Assembly: GCA_011317545.1 (NCBI GenBank)
Contig: WUJK01000001.1
Coordinates: 3,329,001-3,393,000, forward strand
Origin: Coniella vitis
Taxonomy: Eukaryota > Ascomycota > Sordariomycetes > Diaporthales > Schizoparmaceae
Direction: 5' to 3'
DNA length: 64,000 bases
Below, piece after piece: positions 9,919 to 22,856 of the stretch. Numbering within the stretch: position 1 is the first letter of the stretch; each line of letters begins with the position of its first letter. Both the position numbers and the translations under genes were made by a program. Below the pieces are notes generated by a model, which was given only the letters and a program-made list of their open reading frames with translations, was not told the DNA's origin and ran no database searches.

Positions 9919-11507
9919 ATGGCCGACGAGAAGGGAATCATCGTGCCACAGTCCACCACGCCAGCTGCCGACACCAGCGATTGGCCGCTGCTGCTCAAGA
10001 ACTATGAAAAGCGTGCGTGCTCTTCCAGATCTCCTCGAAAGCGCTGCGCCAGACGCCATCGCCAGCCTTACTGACAAGTTGCCATTGCAGTTATCGTGAG
10101 GACCGGTCACTTTACGCCTATCCCCCATGGCTGCAAGCCTCACATGCGTGACATCAAGAGCTACGTCTCTTCCGGTGTCATCAACCTCGACAAGCCCTCG
10201 AACCCCTCGTCCCACGAAGTCGTCGCCTGGGTGAAGCGTATGCTTCGTGTGGAAAAGACTGGCCACAGCGGTACACTCGACCCCAAAGTTACTGGATGTT
10301 TGATTGTCTGCATCGACCGCGCCACACGTCTTGTCAAGTCCCAGCAAGGTGCCGGAAAGGAGTATGTCGCGGTTGTGCGATTCCACGACAAGGTTCCCGG
10401 CGGTGAGGCAGAGTTTGCCCGTGTGCTCGAGCAGCTCACTGGCTCCCTCTTCCAGCGCCCGCCTCTGATTTCTGCCGTCAAGCGTCAGCTACGTATCCGG
10501 ACCATCTACGAGTCCAAGCTCATCGAGTTCGACAATGACCGCCACCTCGGTGTCTTCTGGGTTAGCTGCGAGGCTGGTACCTACATCCGTACCCTCTGTG
10601 TCCACCTGGGACTTTTGCTTGGCGTCGGCGCCCACATGCAAGAGCTGCGTCGTGTGCGCTCTGGTGCCATGGACGAGACCAAGGATCTAGTCACGCTGCA
10701 TGATGTTCTTGATGCTCAGTGGCAATACGGTAAGTTCCTCTTGTTTTTCTCCGCGTCTTGCGCAGCGGGTCCGAGCGGCGCGTGCAAGTTTGATGCGCAT
10801 TGACTAATATTTTTTCTCTCGCAGACAACAACCGTGACGAGACGTACTTGCGACAGGTGATCCAGCCCCTTGAGACTCTTCTCGTTGGCTACAAGCGACT
10901 CGTCGTCAAGGACAGTGCAGTGAACGCCATAACCTATGGTGCGAAGTTGATGTTGCCTGGTCTGCTGCGTTACGAGTCCAACATTGAACAGCATGAGGAG
11001 TGTGTCCTCATCACAACCAAGGGCGAGGCCATTGCTATTGGTATTGCAATGATGTCTGCTGTCGAGATGACCACCTGCGACCACGGCGTTGTTGCCAAGG
11101 TCAAGCGGTGTATCATGGAGCGTGACCTGTACCCCAGAAGATGGGGTCTCGGCCCTACGGCCGCAGAGAAAAAGAAGCTGAAGGCCGATGGCAAGCTTGA
11201 CAAGTACGGAAGACCCAACGAGGCTACGCCCGCCAAGTGGACGGAGTCGTACACAGACTACAGCGCCGCCGATGCACAGGCCGCCTCCGCCAAGCCCGCC
11301 GAGGCTGCCTCCTCAGACCTCCCCAAGGCCGTCGCGCCAGCTGCCGTGACCCCTACTGCTGCTGCCGAGGCCGAGACGTCCAAGGACGGCGAGAAGAAGC
11401 GCAAGAAGCACGATGGCGAGACGCCAGAAGAAAAGGCCGAGCGCAAGCGGAGAAAGGCCGAGAAGAAGGCCAAGAAGGCCTCCAAGGACGCAGAGGAAAG
11501 CGATTAA
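9919..11507 (+). CDS. CBF5: Centromere-binding factor 5 / dyskerin, H/ACA snoRNP pseudouridine synthase
   Basis: Three exons (9919-10012, 10091-10729, 10825-11507; introns 78 and 95 nt) give 471 residues, normal for the family. It is the catalytic subunit of H/ACA snoRNPs, isomerising uridine to pseudouridine in rRNA and snRNA and acting in ribosome maturation in the nucleolus. Seen: the dyskerin-like N-terminus LIVRTGHFTPIPHGC across the first splice, the TruB motif GHSGTLDPKVTG with catalytic Asp95, a PUA domain (about 280-360, LMLPGLLRYE), and a Lys/Glu-rich tail (KKRKKHDGE, KAEKKAKKASK) as in yeast Cbf5. The splice junctions restore the conserved sequence exactly. A tRNA gene lies upstream on the same strand. 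Confidence 0.97.
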
Positions 11508-14500
11508 ATAGTTTTACTGGCTTGCTCGGTTGGCGTTTGGGGGAGAAGGGACTTGACCACAAAATAAAAACTTTTCAGGCGTTCAGGAACGGGAGGATCC
11601 AGTTAGTTTGCTTGCCTACATGGGAGGGGATGACGCTCTATCCATGTATTTTAAGCTGGTCGTCACCCGCCAGAAAGATTACCACCTGTAAAAAGGAGGG
11701 CTACTCCAGAGGTACACATGGGACGCCGTGTCTTGAGGCAATGAGTACAATAAAAAATGATCCAATATTTGCATGTTATGCTTTCTCTCTTCGTTGGCTC
11801 ATTCATAGCACAAGGCAATCGGTATGATTCGTTGTGATGTGTTTCTCTCGTGTGTGTTAGAGGTCAAGGCCTGGATCTACTTTTCTGGCATATTCAACCT
11901 AGGCTCTCTCAGTACTGAATTGCTGCCGCGATGCTGTGGATTGTGGTGGTATTGCTGCTGTGCCATCTCGAGACTTTGTTCGAACGAGCACTTTAGGCCA
12001 AAGTTGAGAAATGTTACTGTGTGATCATGCTGATTCTTTCCAAAGAACAATCAGTATTACTGGGTGCCACTAAAATACCCAGAGATCAGCCTGATAATTT
12101 TCGATGCCTGCGGTGTTTGCCCCAGGAAACACTGATGCCCAAAGCAAGAGGTTAATTACTGACTTAATGAAACATCCTCATTCATATCACACCTTCATCA
12201 AAACTGCTCACGCCGGAACGGATTCACAGCCCGACAGGGACACTCTCTTCCTCCATCACTCAACACGGCAGCAAGAAGATTCGGACGACCCTGGCCAACT
12301 GCTGGTAATCTACACGAGTCGAGAATCCGAAAAACTCCTTCCTATCAAGCTCTCCTTCCTTTTGATTTCATACTTTGCAAAGCAAGAAGAGCCTTTGCTG
12401 AACCGTTCACGATCGATAAATAACACAGAAAGGGCGGGCGAGCGGTTGTGAGCCAGGTTTTGGAGTCCACATGGACTTTTCTGAACCATACTCAGGGAAG
12501 CAAAGCGATGAAAGTTACTGTAGGTGTTCCTGTGTAGAACTAGAAACCGACTTGGCACCTTTTGGGGTTTCTGGAACTGAATTCTTGGCTTTCCTTTATT
12601 TTCTGTAAAAGTATTCGAGACTGAAGTAAAAGTACAGTGAGACATCCCCCCCCTCCCCCGGTGCGGCGAAAAGCTAAGGAGACAGAAAGTCAGAAAGAAA
12701 AGGAAAAAAAGAAGAAAAAAAACAGCAATGAGATGGCAAGTATCGTGTGATGCACGCTATAATGAAGGCGACCGATCATCACCCACGCCAAGGCAACGAA
12801 CAATGGTCAGTTGAGTAGATTGCTCAAGCATTTGTTGGCTCGATATTCTTCCGCCGGACTCCCTCATTACTCGGCGGTCTTGTACATATCAATGAGCCAG
12901 GACCTGTTGAAGTCACCGAGGAGGGGATCACGGATAAGCATCGAGAACAGGTCACTTTTTCCTCACCGACTTTCGGAAGATAAACCTTGGGACCTTTTTT
13001 TTTTTGCTCATTCCATCTGTTGTTAAGGGGTATGTCGACTGTGACGTACGTCGGGACCTTTTTTTGAAGGGGAGGGAGAAAGATATGTTCATGGGGTGTT
13101 TCAGAAAATATACGGACTTTTGTCCGATCCCATCTAGGACGAAGCCAAAAAAATCAAAAATCAGATCTCAAATGTGTGCCTGTTCCTTGAGAGGTATCTA
13201 ATGTGTCTGTATGTCTGCGTCTGTATTCCCTTTCCACGTGTATGCTAGGTAAAGTTTATGCATGCGTCACAGGTTCCACAGCATGCTTTCTGTGTTCAAA
13301 CGAATTGCATGAATATAATAGCAAGGTACTCGAACCTCATCGTCATTGAAAAAGGGCCAGAAACACTATTTGCAAAGAGGATGGCCTCGCGAACATGACT
13401 GACAACCTGCGTGGTAAAGGAGAGAGGGCAGGGGGGGAAGAAAGGAGAGGATGTTGAAGCTTGGCCTTCACACGCAGACGATGAGCTCAATTGCAAGACT
13501 GAATACCCCCTCGTTTTCGCATTCAGGAGACCAAGAATAATATCTCCAAGTGGTGAATGGAAATACTGCGGAATGGGGAAATAAGGGTGGACGGCAGCCA
13601 AGGTCGGCCTGCGCTAACTACAAGTTTGTCACCCCAAGTTCGCAAAACGTCGGACTTTGTTCGTGACGGGTGGGCTGAAACAAAATCTGATAGAACCCTT
13701 TGGCCAGAATTCGAGCACATGTCGACGACACGAAGCGTCCTACTTGACGCCGCGAATGATTGTAGATCACGCACGTACTTGAAGGGAGGGTATACACTGA
13801 AATTGGAAAATCCACAGAGAACCAAAAATCAATGGAGAAAAGGAAATGCAAGGTCGATTGGCAGCTCTGCCAGCACACACAGTTTTACAACAAGGAAACG
13901 AGCCGCATTTGCGGCTCCGTAGGTTGCTGTTTAGTGCCAAGAAGCTCTCGTTTAGTCTGTTTGACAAGAGGTCTGACGTTTGGCCCGACATGTTAGCCCG
14001 ACATTATGATTTGATTCTCCTCAGACAGTGATTACTCTTTCTCCTTTTCTTTTCTTCTTTCTTTTCTTTTACTAACCCGATCTTGACCCCCTTTCCCCCC
14101 AGGGTAAAGAAAAAGGGAAGAAGAAAACATCTGCATCCAGTCCGAAAATTCTCTCCTCGAACACAGGAGTCCGGTAGTTCAAGCGGGTCGATTCCGGTCC
14201 TCGCTATGGATCCCTCCCCCCTCCCCCACCCAAAAAGCAGCAGAGCACAAACTTGAAACGAATGACGGGGTGTGGGCCAAGTATAGAGGCTGTGTACCTG
14301 ATTCTTGGCTCTCCGAGTTTGCAAAGACAAGGACGTCCGAGATCACACATGCTGTTTGATATCCTGGGCTGTCTTCACGACCGAAGCCCGCCATCGCTTG
14401 AGCGGCCTCGCGTCAACAAGCCCACAAAGATCGACAGTCGATTTAGGATCGGGATCTGGCTGGATCTTGCATACCGGGCTGGCACGTCAGTCCAGATACG

Positions 14501-15886
14501 ATCCGCTCCCCAGCTGCTTCCCGTTCCCGCATGTATATTGGCTGAACCTCGGCCGGTCCGTCCTACACTGGCAGTGGCCGGTCTGCCGGTGAAGTCGTCT
14601 TTGTCGGGCAAGAACCGAATGAAGAAGTGGTTCTTTGCAGAATGGAACCCATTTTCTCACCCTTTTAATATCAGTCACTGTGCAGCATATACCTGTTGGC
14701 GGTGCCGTGCGGCGGTGCTAAATAAAGAATAAAAAAAGAAAAGGCCAATGTCTCAGGGCATGGTGACCTTTCATTAACGGCGTACTGCCGCAGAGCCGCT
14801 ATCAACAGCTCCAGGACTGCAGTACTTACATAGTACGTAGCAAGGTAGGAGTGGCTAACGGGAGATGAGGTGTTGCTATGCGACCTGTCCGTATTCAAGG
14901 CCCAATGGTAGCGCAATGTGCGGTGCTGAAGGCGCCGCAAGGCTCGAGCGTCAACTTTGGTACCTAGTGAGAAACGAGACGGAGAACGGGGAAGACATAA
15001 GATAAGTAGGGAAGTGGTTAGCGTCCTGAAGCATGACATGGAATCCATCTCTTGCCCCTTCTCACACTCTCCACCCTGCAGTCACCACAAACAGGGTTTG
15101 GGACAGGACGAACAACAGGTCTGAATTTCCACAACGCGCGCCGCGTACTTGACCCTACCGTATGCAGGCCAATGCGTATCTCTGGCATGCTGCCCGCAAC
15201 AAAAGAAGACGAAAATACGGCTCCTGGTGTCTTGGCCTGAGGAAGAAGAACGGGGCCCATGAAGAACCGTCCCTACAAAGCCCAAACCCCCCGATGTCAT
15301 GTCGCTGTCGTATTGGCGTCTTGAAGCATTTCCCACGTGGAGCCATGCTCGTCCTGCCATCAAGTGGAGGGGCTGAGCTCTCTGTCTCGATGGAGGCTCC
15401 TGGCGCAGACTTGTGTGTGCCCGCAAGAACCATGTCTCGTCTTATATGATAGTATCCTTGGAGACCAAGTGCGTCAGGAGACGGGCCTCCTGAAGAGCAG
15501 ACGTCTCGTGGTTGATATACTAGCCAGACTGCGCACCCACTTGGGGAAAATCGAAGCGAGAGGATTCCTCCAAAAACTTGTCCAGATCAGACTTCTCTTC
15601 ATGCATCTCACTTGGTGAAACTATTGCCTTTCCTTTCCCTCTCGCCAAAGTCTTCTTTCTACTTTATCATCGTTTCCATCCTTTTTATGACTTCATAATC
15701 GTGAGACACATCTCCATGCGGGGCTTTTCGCTGTTTCGCCTTTCGAAGATAACGTCTCGCTCGCTCGCTCTCTCTCTCTTTCTCTCTGGCTTTGTAGAGA
15801 ACTTTATCTTTTCTCTTCTCATCTCACTCAGCAGCAACAATAAATAACATTATCATTAGCGCCACCAGGAACGCAAATTAGGAATC
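11508..15886. other. 4.4-kb gene-poor region
   Basis: No open frame here has recognisable domains, a signal peptide or a conserved look; all are under 160 codons and overlap one another. The region holds a C/T- then A/G-rich patch at 12645-12725 and two copies of GGGACC followed by a T-run (12990 and 13056). A long pyrimidine tract with ACTAAC (14081-14086) and CCCCAG ending at 14102 looks like a 3' splice site. The last about 250 bp are CT-rich leader of the GH43 gene. It may hold long 5' leader exons or non-coding RNA. Confidence 0.45.
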
Positions 15887-16996
15887 ATGAAATCTCTCTC
15901 CAGATACTTGGTTCGAAACAGTCTGGCCAGCCTGTTACTGCTCGGGAGCGGACATGCTGCCCCCTCGTTCAGTTGGAGCGTCAGCTGGGGCTCGTCGAGT
16001 GGGACCACAAGCTGGGGCTCAAAACAAAGTGGAGGATGGGATAATGTTCGTGGGCTGTTCGTCTGGATGGACGATCTCGACAGTGCAAAGGAGCCGGCAC
16101 TCGATCGAGATTTCCCGGACCCTTCCATCCTCGAAGGACCCGATCAGTGGTACGCATTTGCAACGGCAAGCGGGGACAAGCGTGTACAATATGCGACCGC
16201 TCCTGATCCTACTGGACCATGGACATATGTGGACAAAGACCTCCTCCCGAGCCCCGGATCGTGGACAGATGGCGTTGATATTTGGGCACCAGACGTAAGA
16301 ATGGTCGACGACGGAACCTATGTCATGTACTATACCGGAGCCTTGCAGAACGACACTTCGATCCATTGCCTCGGTGTGGCTACATCGCCGAATATTGATG
16401 GACCATACACCACAAGTGACCAATACTGGCACTGTGACGAAGCTGCCGGCGGCTCCATAGACTCTTCTGGCTTTGTCGACACCGACGGCACCCGGTACGT
16501 GGCGTACAAAATCGATGGAAACAGCCGAGGCAATGGGGGTTCTTGCGACAACACGGTTGCGCCCATCAAGAGCACGCCGCTCATGCTGCAACAAGTCGAG
16601 GCCGATGGCATGACAAAGGTTGGCGATCCGGTGCAAATTCTTGACCGGATCGACAGTGACGGTCCCCTGGTTGAAGCACCCAACATTATCCTGTCCGAGG
16701 AAGGCAAATACATCCTCTTCTATAGCAGCCATTGCTTCACTTCCACCAACTATAACGTCTTGTACGCAACAGCCGACGCCGTTGCCGGGCCGTACACGCG
16801 GGCGACTCAGCCCTTTTTGCAGACGGGCATGTTCAACTTGACCTCACCAGGAGGTGGCACGAGCACCACGACTCAGTCCGGAACAACCATGCTGTTCCAT
16901 GGCAACTGTCCAACGACTGTGGGCGGCTCAAACCGCTGCATGTTTGTGTCCAGTTTTACCGAGGTTGGGTCGACTGTGCTGGCTAACCGCCGGTGA
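15887..16996 (+). CDS. Secreted glycoside hydrolase family 43 protein
   Basis: Intronless, 369 residues. The signal peptide is about residues 1-25 (LASLLLLGSGHAA). A Ser/Trp/Gly-rich linker with WGSSSGTTSWGS follows, then a five-bladed propeller domain. GH43 acid/base elements are visible: DFPDPS with the base Asp near 78, VDIWAPDV with the pKa-modulating Asp near 135, and a Glu in VEAPNI near 264 as likely proton donor. Known members cleave arabinan, xylan or galactan side chains in plant cell wall material. Subfamily and substrate cannot be fixed from motifs alone. A long CT-rich leader with (CTCG)n and (CT)n lies upstream (15740-15800). Confidence 0.88.
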   Translation: MKSLSRYLVRNSLASLLLLGSGHAAPSFSWSVSWGSSSGTTSWGSKQSGGWDNVRGLFVWMDDLDSAKEPALDRDFPDPSILEGPDQWYAFATASGDKRVQYATAPDPTGPWTYVDKDLLPSPGSWTDGVDIWAPDVRMVDDGTYVMYYTGALQNDTSIHCLGVATSPNIDGPYTTSDQYWHCDEAAGGSIDSSGFVDTDGTRYVAYKIDGNSRGNGGSCDNTVAPIKSTPLMLQQVEADGMTKVGDPVQILDRIDSDGPLVEAPNIILSEEGKYILFYSSHCFTSTNYNVLYATADAVAGPYTRATQPFLQTGMFNLTSPGGGTSTTTQSGTTMLFHGNCPTTVGGSNRCMFVSSFTEVGSTVLANRR

Positions 16997-18778
16997 TATG
17001 GTTTTCTATTCGGGTGGTTGCTCTGTTCTCAGCTGGGCCTCTGGAAACACGGCGTTAGGGTGGGTATTCTGGGACGATTTTCATATGTTCTTAAAAGTGG
17101 CGGTGAGGCGTTCATGGAGTAAAAGAGCCTGATGTATTCCCAAGCGGCTTCCTCACCATGACACTGCCTGTGCGGTGATTGGGGTGACAAAGCCAAGGCT
17201 GTGGTTATGAGTTCTGGGTCTGGTTGACAGAATCTAATAATTTCTCTCGTCCGAGTGACATCAACCCGTCACGAACGTGGTGTATAATACTACCAGGCCA
17301 ACACATACCGAGCTAATAACACCGAACTTTCGATTCTGGGAGCGTGAGTGCTACAACGTCACTTACTCACCCTAAACGGGCCTGGCTTTGGCGAAGGACA
17401 AACGGGAACCAAACAGGAGAGGCTCTGCTCTGATCATCGCAAACATGCCGAAGCGCTTGACGTCGCTAAGAAGGACAAGAAAAACTTGCAGGCCGTGCGG
17501 CAGGTGGTTATGCAGGTACACACATACAAAGATCTCCGCCCACCGCTGAGCGACTCGCTTGCCCCGGTGGATCTGATTGTGGTGTGCTGACCGCGATCAC
17601 AGATCCGGTGGGTCTTCTTGCGCTGCTGGATCCTAGATCGCCAGTGTGCCTGCTCTGCCTGTCTAGGAAAATATCCACCGGTAGACATATGCAATAGTCT
17701 CGTTCTCGGCGTTTAATCAGAGGCGATAAGCAAGCGCCACCCGCCAAAGCATGGCCATACTGTGTATTGATGCCTGGAACTACCAACGACATCTTGTGCG
17801 TCGTCTAGACGGAAGCGAGTGGGCCAAGAAGAGATGGGATGGTGACGCAGCGTCTCAAACCTTGTTGCAGCTGTACATGTGGAAAGGGGAATGTGACAGT
17901 GTCCGCTACTATGGAGATCTCCAACGGACACTGCACAAGTTGCAGTCAGTGGACATAAACTTGGCATGGCAGTTCATCAGTCGCGTGAACGCCTGTGCCA
18001 TGTCAGATCCGCAATGGCACCTTGCAATGCAACTCGACGACCGCCGCCGTGATGCTGGTGCAGGATAGGGCGCCATTGTCTAACCGCTGGCGCGAAGACA
18101 GGCCAATCAGGTTGCCCATCAACGATGCGCAGTCGGCGGATCCTGCAAGCATCTGCAGAGAATCTCAAGTCTCGTTACTGACTTGGCCTATTGCAGCATA
18201 ATGTCCGACCAGTCGGTTCGCAAATCCGGGTCTATCAGCGCCCGTTTGAAGGTTCTAGTGCTGCGACTGGCCTTCGTTGAAGATGGCAGTCTCAATGGGG
18301 GCGGCTCGAAGCCCGTGTGATAGTGATGGCTGCCGACATAAGCGACGGCCTTGCGAGAAAAAAGAGACTCGCCTTGTTAGATGGGTTAGTTGTGTAATTG
18401 AATATTACCTCTTCAGGCTCCTCCTTGATGACTCTTTGTCTCTGATGAATTTCATTTTCGTTCTCCAAAGCTGCCGAGTGCGTGGTAGAAGATTTCTTGG
18501 TTTTCGTTTCCTGTCTTTTGTTGTCTCATTCTGATCTTTGTAATTGTTTAATCGCGACCATCTCGAGGGCCCTCCTGGTAGAGGACCTCAGTTGAAGATT
18601 CATTTCTCACAATCACTAGCCCTTTCTTTCTTTGACCTACGATCCTGTCGGCGATTGCTGTGCCACAGAAACCTCCACTCATTTCGGCTTGGTCCGCAGT
18701 TCTACATCTCTCTTTTCGGCCCGTTTTGCAACCTTTTCATTTTCCTTTTTTGTTTTGTGGCGAACAGGACCATTTGAT
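16997..18778. other. Intergenic region with one unconvincing ORF
   Basis: 1.8 kb. The only ATG-initiated frame of note is 17751-18068 (+, 105 codons), with no domain or signal peptide that I recognise. The last 250 bp are T-rich and look like the leader of the next gene. Confidence 0.45.
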
Positions 18779-20527
18779 ATGGCCGTCTGCTCCCTCGGTT
18801 TTCTCTTTTTGCTGTCACTAGCACGCCACACTGTGGGAATCCGTGTGGCCCCTAGCTCCCCTTGCACCTCACAATGCCAGGATACTTCCAAGACTGTATC
18901 GGAAGAGATTGTCTGCAATGATACAGACTTCACGAACACCAGTACTGGTATAGCATGGAAGAGCTGCATGAGTTGCTTGCAAAATAGCACCTATTCGCAG
19001 GATGGTGAGAGTGACCAGGTTTGGTTCCTATGTAAGCGATGACAGCCTTTTCAGACGTGATCTTGCATCTTGTAAACTGACCTGTGAAACAGACAACCTG
19101 CGCTTCAGCCTCGACACTTGCATCTTCGCGTACCCTAATGAGACTGATGGAGGATCGAGTCCCTGCCAAACCTCCACTGCGTGCGGCCCACTGCAAAGTG
19201 CATTGGAATATGGGAACCTGAGCACCAATGACATAACAACCAATGGATCCAGCTACTGCAATGTCAGTAATGGTGCAGTGACTGGACAATATTATGAATC
19301 GTGCTTGGGTTGCCTCAGCGATATCGGTAGCACAAATTACGTCGCGAACGGTTCGTTCCCCGGGATCCTCTGAGTGCCGAAAGCAAGATACTGACAATGC
19401 TTATAGCTCTCGTCGCCTTGGAAGCAAATTGTCTGCAACATCCGAACTCGACAGAAGTCCTCGGACTGAGTGGTTCCGTATTCTCTGGCGAGGTGATCGG
19501 ACTTGTGAATAGCTCGGCACAAGTTGCCTCAAAAACGTCAACGACAGCAACCTCACCACTTAGCATGACCGCTATTGTAGGCATTGCCATTGGTGGAGGC
19601 GTACTGCTGCTGGCTGTGATCGCTGTTAGCATCTTACGTTGCCGAAAGAGCAAGAACCGGTCGACGAATGGACGAGTTCCTCGCTGGGCCAGGAATAAGC
19701 GGCGCTCGTCTTTTTCCTTCAAATGTCGCAATATCTTGGCTTCTCCAATCTCACCCAAATTCTTCACCGATGCCCAGTCTGCAGCGGAGACTTCCCAACA
19801 ACAAAATCAACAGCCGCCATATGACTCCCTCAACGCGCTAATGTCGCAGAGTCACCGCAGTTGGCCGGCAGCAGAGGGACAGTACTTGGTTGAAACGAAC
19901 TCGAGCGTACAGCGAAACCCCCATGGGACTGCTCCAGAGACATGGAGTGCCCAGGACCCAATATTGAACGAGGCAAACAGTGCCGGAACTCAGGCCTTCC
20001 AGGTGCATGATCAATGGAACAATTACAACCGCGGAGAGAAGCGGAGTCCGTCCAAGAAGAGACAGATGACGATCAATACCAGCGAGGCGAAGCTGGCGCC
20101 CCCTCCACCGGCCCACCCCTCGCCAAAGGAGAATCACTTCAACCTAGGGCCATCGTCGGTTCCGCCGACAACTCGATTCTATGCCCCCGTAGAGCACATG
20201 GCGCGACCTTCACAAGACTCATTCCGCGGTGTCAAGCCGAATACTACCACCATGAGCAGTCAGGGCAGCGGTTATCCCAGCAGGAGGAGCCCGGTCTCTG
20301 CGTCTCCAGTGGCCAACAATCAGCAGCAGCGAACGTGGCCGAGTCCAAGAGGCGATCAAGAGCCATGGTTCCCTCCACCGCCCTCGTCGTCTGATGCACC
20401 ATCCTCACCACCACGATTTGGGCGTAGAGTGAGCCCCGGAACGATGAAAAAGGGCAAGACCAAGAGTGGCAGTCCGGTGATGAGCAATAACATTCAGACG
20501 TCGTTTCCAGGGCCGCCCCGAAGATGA
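18779..20527 (+). CDS. Type I membrane protein with Cys-rich ectodomain and disordered cytosolic tail
   Basis: Three exons, 18779-19031, 19093-19350 and 19407-20527 (introns 61 and 56 nt, the second with ACTGAC), give 543 residues. Seen: an N-terminal signal peptide (about 1-20), an ectodomain with many Cys and Asn-Xaa-Ser/Thr sites (about 22-195), one TM segment near 230-255 (IVGIAIGGGVLLLAVIAVSIL), a basic stop-transfer run, and a tail of nearly 290 residues rich in Pro, Ser and Gln with PPPP runs. The exon joins give WFLYNLRF and NYVANALVALEANC, which suit this fungal family. The role is unknown; surface sensing or wall attachment fits the topology. It is probably a paralogue of the truncated gene at the left edge. 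Confidence 0.82.
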
Positions 20528-21003
20528 TGGCTGAGAGTAAGCAGGTTGGCCCTTGTATTTTAGTATGAATAGTGTACGATTTAAATTCTGCATGCCGAAC
20601 CTGTGCATGACTACGCGATGTCTTGTTTTGTTCCGTAAGATGTTTGCTCAGCCTCAGATTCGAGAGGAATTTGAGCCTTGGCCTGTTGAAGTGAGCTGGA
20701 GGAAGCTGCTATGACGAGAACACCACTGGGAAAATACTATGTACGCACAACCCCCCTGCTCCAAGATCGGCGCACGGGGTCCCGCAACCCCAACCCTGTC
20801 GTACAGCACCCGCCTATCAGCGTTGTGCTATCGAGAAATTCCACGCTGCGATTTCCGGCACGCCAAGAACGTCACTGGTCAATTCAAAGTACCGAAATTT
20901 CAAGGCGGTATCACACCTTGTTTGTCCCAATAAAGAAAGTGCCATCAAGCCCCAACAGCGTCCATTTCAAGAACCCAAATTCGCTACAGACCCGATTTCT
21001 ACA
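20528..21003. other. Spacer before HIS3
   Basis: 476 bp with no coding signal; the 3' flank of the membrane protein gene and the promoter and leader of HIS3. Confidence 0.5.
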
Positions 21004-21759
21004 ATGAGCTCCGCATCTGCACCCCGTTGGACGGCTCTTGCCCGTGACACAAACGAGACAAGCATCCAGCTTGCCTTGAATCTTGACGGTGGCTCGTTCC
21101 CACCCGAGACGGACGAGAGATTGTTGGCAAATGACGCCGAGGGACACGCATCACAGTCTAGCAAGTCGCAAACGATAAGTGTGCACACAGGAATTGGCTT
21201 CCTGGACCACATGCTGCACGCTCTCGCCAAGCACGCTGGTTGGAGTTTGGCGATAGCATGCAAAGGCGACCTGCACAGTAAGTCACGCCTGTCTATGGTT
21301 TACAGACTGAAGGGAGCATGATCGCTGATGGGAGGCCTAGTTGACGACCACCACACTGCCGAGGATGTCTGCATAGCCCTAGGCAGCGCTTTTGCCAAGT
21401 CCCTCAACTCCATGGCTGGCCTGGCCCGGTTTGGTTATGCCTATGCTCCACTGGACGAGGCCCTCAGCCGCGCAGTTGTCGACCTGTCCAACAGACCGTA
21501 CAGCGTCGTTGACCTCGGTTTGAAGCGGGAGAAGATTGGTGACCTCAGCTGCGAGATGATTCCTCACTGCTTGCAGAGCTTTGCCCAGGGAGCACGTGTG
21601 ACACTCCACGTCGACTGCCTTCGCGGCGATAATGACCACCACCGTGCTGAGTCCGCTTTTAAGGCTCTCGCTGTTGCGATACGCATGGCTACCAGCAAGG
21701 TCCCTGGCAAGGAGGGCGAGGTGCCAAGTACTAAGGGCACATTGAGTGCGCTGGGTTAA
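21004..21759 (+). CDS. HIS3: Imidazoleglycerol-phosphate dehydratase
   Basis: Two exons, 21004-21277 and 21341-21759 (63-nt intron), give 230 residues, the usual single-domain length. It catalyses dehydration of imidazole glycerol phosphate to imidazole acetol phosphate in histidine synthesis. Seen: GFLDHMLHALAKHAGW, the di-histidine metal motif DDHHTAED rebuilt exactly across the intron (CAC A|TT GAC GAC), and the second motif DNDHHRAESAFKALA that binds the other manganese ion. All metal ligands expected for the family appear present. Confidence 0.97.
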
Positions 21760-22856
21760 ATAATACGTCGCGTTGGTGCTGGGAGTCTAAGATATCCATG
21801 ATACACAAAATTACAACAAAAACTTCAAACCAAAGGAGGTCAGCCGTGTCCCTAAGACAACCACGATAATGCAAGAAGCAAGTCTCTTTGGTGCCAGCCC
21901 ATCTGCGGGTATGATTGGGAACCTGTACAAGCATCATGCATATTCCAGACGGACTGGGACATACCCGAGGTTACCGGCGAGATCTATGATCATCAGCAGC
22001 AAGAAGTCTTGCCGTAAGAAGGCCAGCTGGTGCGCGACGCCATGATTTACCCTAGCTGACCAACCGCCTCGATTTTACATATTTCGACATAGTCCGGAGG
22101 CACGCAATTGCAACCTACCACTAGTCCTTACTTATGAACTACGTGTGTAGTTTCCAGCCTAGTGTGTTGCATCTGTTACTTATTCCTGATGTGCAAGGCG
22201 GATCAGTTTATCATTGATGAGTTACGAGGCCGAAAGTAATACCGGTGATTTGCGTGGATCTTCTTGGAAGTAGCAGCAGCCACACGACAAAGAGAAAATC
22301 GAGTTGTAAACCTTTTGCAACTTATTTTTTCAACTGCCCAATAAAGAGTATGTGAAATGGAACAATTCTTACGCTCTCAAAGGAACACGGCCATTCTGTT
22401 GGCAAGAGATATGCTCGATACTCCACTATTTACGTGGGAGGGTTAGGGGTACAATTGAGTTTGTGACTCTGGAATAGCACGGCCGTGACCGTGATGTCAA
22501 GACTTCGCGGGTCCCGCCCTCGCAGCAATCAGTGTTTCGCGGAATTGAGCAAACGAGAGCGCCAGCTCCTCACACAAGCACCATTCTCCTTTCATCGCCA
22601 GCTAAGTCACGAGAACGGACAGGCTGTATGTGTATGTGTGCGCGCGCCCTTCAATTCACCTACGCACGCGATACCTCGCTCACCACGAAAACTACGGCTC
22701 ACTTCAGAAGGCATCCCGTCCATTTCGTCATCCTGTAGCCCAGCCAATCATAACCAAGGCAAAACCACTCCCGGGACTTCTTTACCATTGTCTTTTGTCT
22801 CATTCCCCATTCTTAAATTTTCTCGCGGCTTTTGACATAGACTGAAATGAGACAAG
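21760..22856. other. Intergenic region
   Basis: 1.1 kb with no supported gene. Several overlapping frames under 120 codons near 22485-22845 lack conserved features and probably lie in the leader of the next gene. Confidence 0.45.

Noticed and set aside
11237..11827. 196-codon + frame rich in Arg/Gly
   Set aside because: Out-of-frame reading of the CBF5 Lys/Glu tail.
16019..16732. 237-codon frame on - strand
   Set aside because: Shadow of the GH43 gene, whose catalytic motifs and signal peptide are on the + strand.
17751..18068. 105-codon + ORF
   Set aside because: No recognisable domain, signal peptide or neighbour link; kept only as a note in the intergenic entry.
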